Under the pieces are notes generated by a model. That model saw only the letters and a program-made list of their open reading frames with translations, ran no database searches and was not told where the DNA came from. A DNA stretch of 64,000 nt from Candidatus Gastranaerophilales bacterium (GTDB lineage: Bacteria; Cyanobacteriota; Vampirovibrionia; Gastranaerophilales; Gastranaerophilaceae), in NCBI GenBank assembly GCA_944326425.1, contig CALVDX010000001.1, positions 1 to 64,000 on the forward strand, in the 5' to 3' direction. Both the position numbers and the translations under genes were made by a program. Below are positions 63,375 through 64,000 of the stretch, piece by piece; the first letter of the stretch is position 1; each line of letters opens with the position of its first letter.

Positions 63375-63990
63375 TAAAAAACTCCTTTGCTTCATTAGGA
63401 TAATCTGTACAGACCATTATTCCGGGGACATTTTTATATCTGCCCCAAATCTTTTTGTATTCCCGTTTATGTAAGTCCGGTGAAACAATGCAGACTTGTT
63501 TGTTTTTGTTGAGAATTTCAGTAATTTTTTCTTCACCGAACCAGTCAGAATTGAAAGAATCCAGCCAAACTCCTTTTGCTCTTTCAAACAGTACAGGATT
63601 AGGTACAATGTCACTAATGCCGGTAAATACATTCAGCCCGAGCTTGTGCTGATAAACCATTTCCGGAATACTCATGTCAAACGTGAAATAGTTTGTATGA
63701 TTGTATTTTTCAAGCAGCCTTTTTATTTCATCTGCAAGTCCGTCGGCTTTAATATTTAGTGCAATCGGCAGGTTTCTTCCATTGAGCAGCTTAAGAAGTT
63801 CTTCAAAAGTCATTTCCCCGCCCTCCGGCATATTATGGGAAATAACTATTTCGCCTGTTACATCTCTTAAGTCTGTTTCTATGCCGAATCCGTTGTCAAA
63901 AGCCCGCTCAAAAGCGCGCTTTGAATTCTTTTCCTCTTCCTTTATCCACCATCCTCTATGTGCCAGGATTGTTATTAAGTCGTTTCCCAT
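63361..63990 (-). CDS. Glycerophosphodiester phosphodiesterase-like protein
   Basis: The 209-residue protein has the GDPD TIM-barrel signs: ILAHRGWW, FGIETDLRDV and IVISHNMPEGG (the usual H-D is H-N here). It would hydrolyse a glycerophosphodiester or act on a similar phospho-linked glycan. It lies first in the visible leftward operon; the transcript may begin beyond the window. With the HAD phosphatase and nucleotidyltransferases it may build a phospho-linked decoration. Confidence 0.88.
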   Translation of the reverse strand: MGNDLITILAHRGWWIKEEEKNSKRAFERAFDNGFGIETDLRDVTGEIVISHNMPEGGEMTFEELLKLLNGRNLPIALNIKADGLADEIKRLLEKYNHTNYFTFDMSIPEMVYQHKLGLNVFTGISDIVPNPVLFERAKGVWLDSFNSDWFGEEKITEILNKNKQVCIVSPDLHKREYKKIWGRYKNVPGIMVCTDYPNEAKEFFNDKD

Positions 63991-64000
63991 CTCTATAATA

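Noticed and set aside
1-64000. CRISPR arrays, rRNA and tRNA genes
   Set aside because: No regularly spaced repeats and no rRNA- or tRNA-like cloverleaf sequence were recognised in the gaps by eye; tRNAs could be missed without a covariance search.

Overview
The window looks like chromosome from a Gram-negative, flagellated, low-GC, probably anaerobic bacterium. Outer-membrane polysaccharide genes (MsbA-like exporter, three WavE-type domains, a dTDP-sugar pathway), a flagellar rod operon, a DAP-type wall (diaminopimelate dehydrogenase, L,D-transpeptidase) and pyruvate phosphate dikinase all fit this. My best inference is a non-photosynthetic relative of Cyanobacteria (Vampirovibrionia/Melainabacteria, Gastranaerophilales-like). 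The most specific hint is regulatory. At least five intergenic sites match the cyanobacterial HLR1 element, the binding site of the response regulator RpaB: (G/T)TTACA(T/A)(T/A)-NN-(G/T)TTACA(T/A)(T/A). Taxonomy was not checked by any search.

Layout. 1-1140: a possible phage-terminase remnant at the left edge, an AT-rich gap and an XRE regulator. 1143-7127: a cytoplasmic-looking 5'-nucleotidase, ruvA-mutS and two orphan genes. 7288-9631: flagellar rod operon (two FlgF/FlgG-like proteins, FlgB, FlgC), divergent from a coiled-coil orphan at 9941. 10528-15770: leftward operon nadK, TPR protein, diguanylate cyclase, tsaE, tsaB, methyltransferase. 16038-26558: nucleoside transporter, PFL-family protein, orphan OppD-type ATPase, TPR-glycosyltransferase fusion, a C_GCAxxG_C_C / formyltransferase / endonuclease IV-like operon, a 220-bp MITE-like element, ddh and orphans. 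26589-37650: DUF1893 protein with a Tat-like signal, GT8, ctpA-recJ, ppdK, a 60-residue orphan, a candidate small RNA, acetyltransferase, nucleotidyltransferase and L,D-transpeptidase.

38750-63990 is a surface-polysaccharide region. The rightward half (38750-49708) is a tightly overlapping operon: two GT2 enzymes (one interrupted by a frameshift), RmlB, RmlA, a VioA-like aminotransferase, a WbqC-family protein, a second DegT-like protein, an ATP-grasp/HAD fusion, a DUF115-like protein, a cytidylyltransferase/RraA fusion and another GT2. RmlA, RmlB and the aminotransferase should give a dTDP-4-amino-4,6-dideoxyhexose, and the later genes plausibly decorate or supplement it. The leftward half (63990 to 49728) encodes a GDPD-like protein, a HAD phosphatase, two nucleotidyltransferases, an acyltransferase with a G12 tract, a cupin, a winged-helix-like orphan, a WavE/radical-SAM fusion, a KpsC/S-like protein, GT8, a putative glycosyltransferase, two more WavE proteins and an MsbA-like exporter.

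The points most worth a second look are the HLR1-like regulon in front of orphan genes, the flagellar operon and a candidate sRNA; the WavE/radical-SAM and cytidylyltransferase/RraA fusions; and two homopolymer sites (T6 and G12) that look like phase-variation loci in the glycan region.
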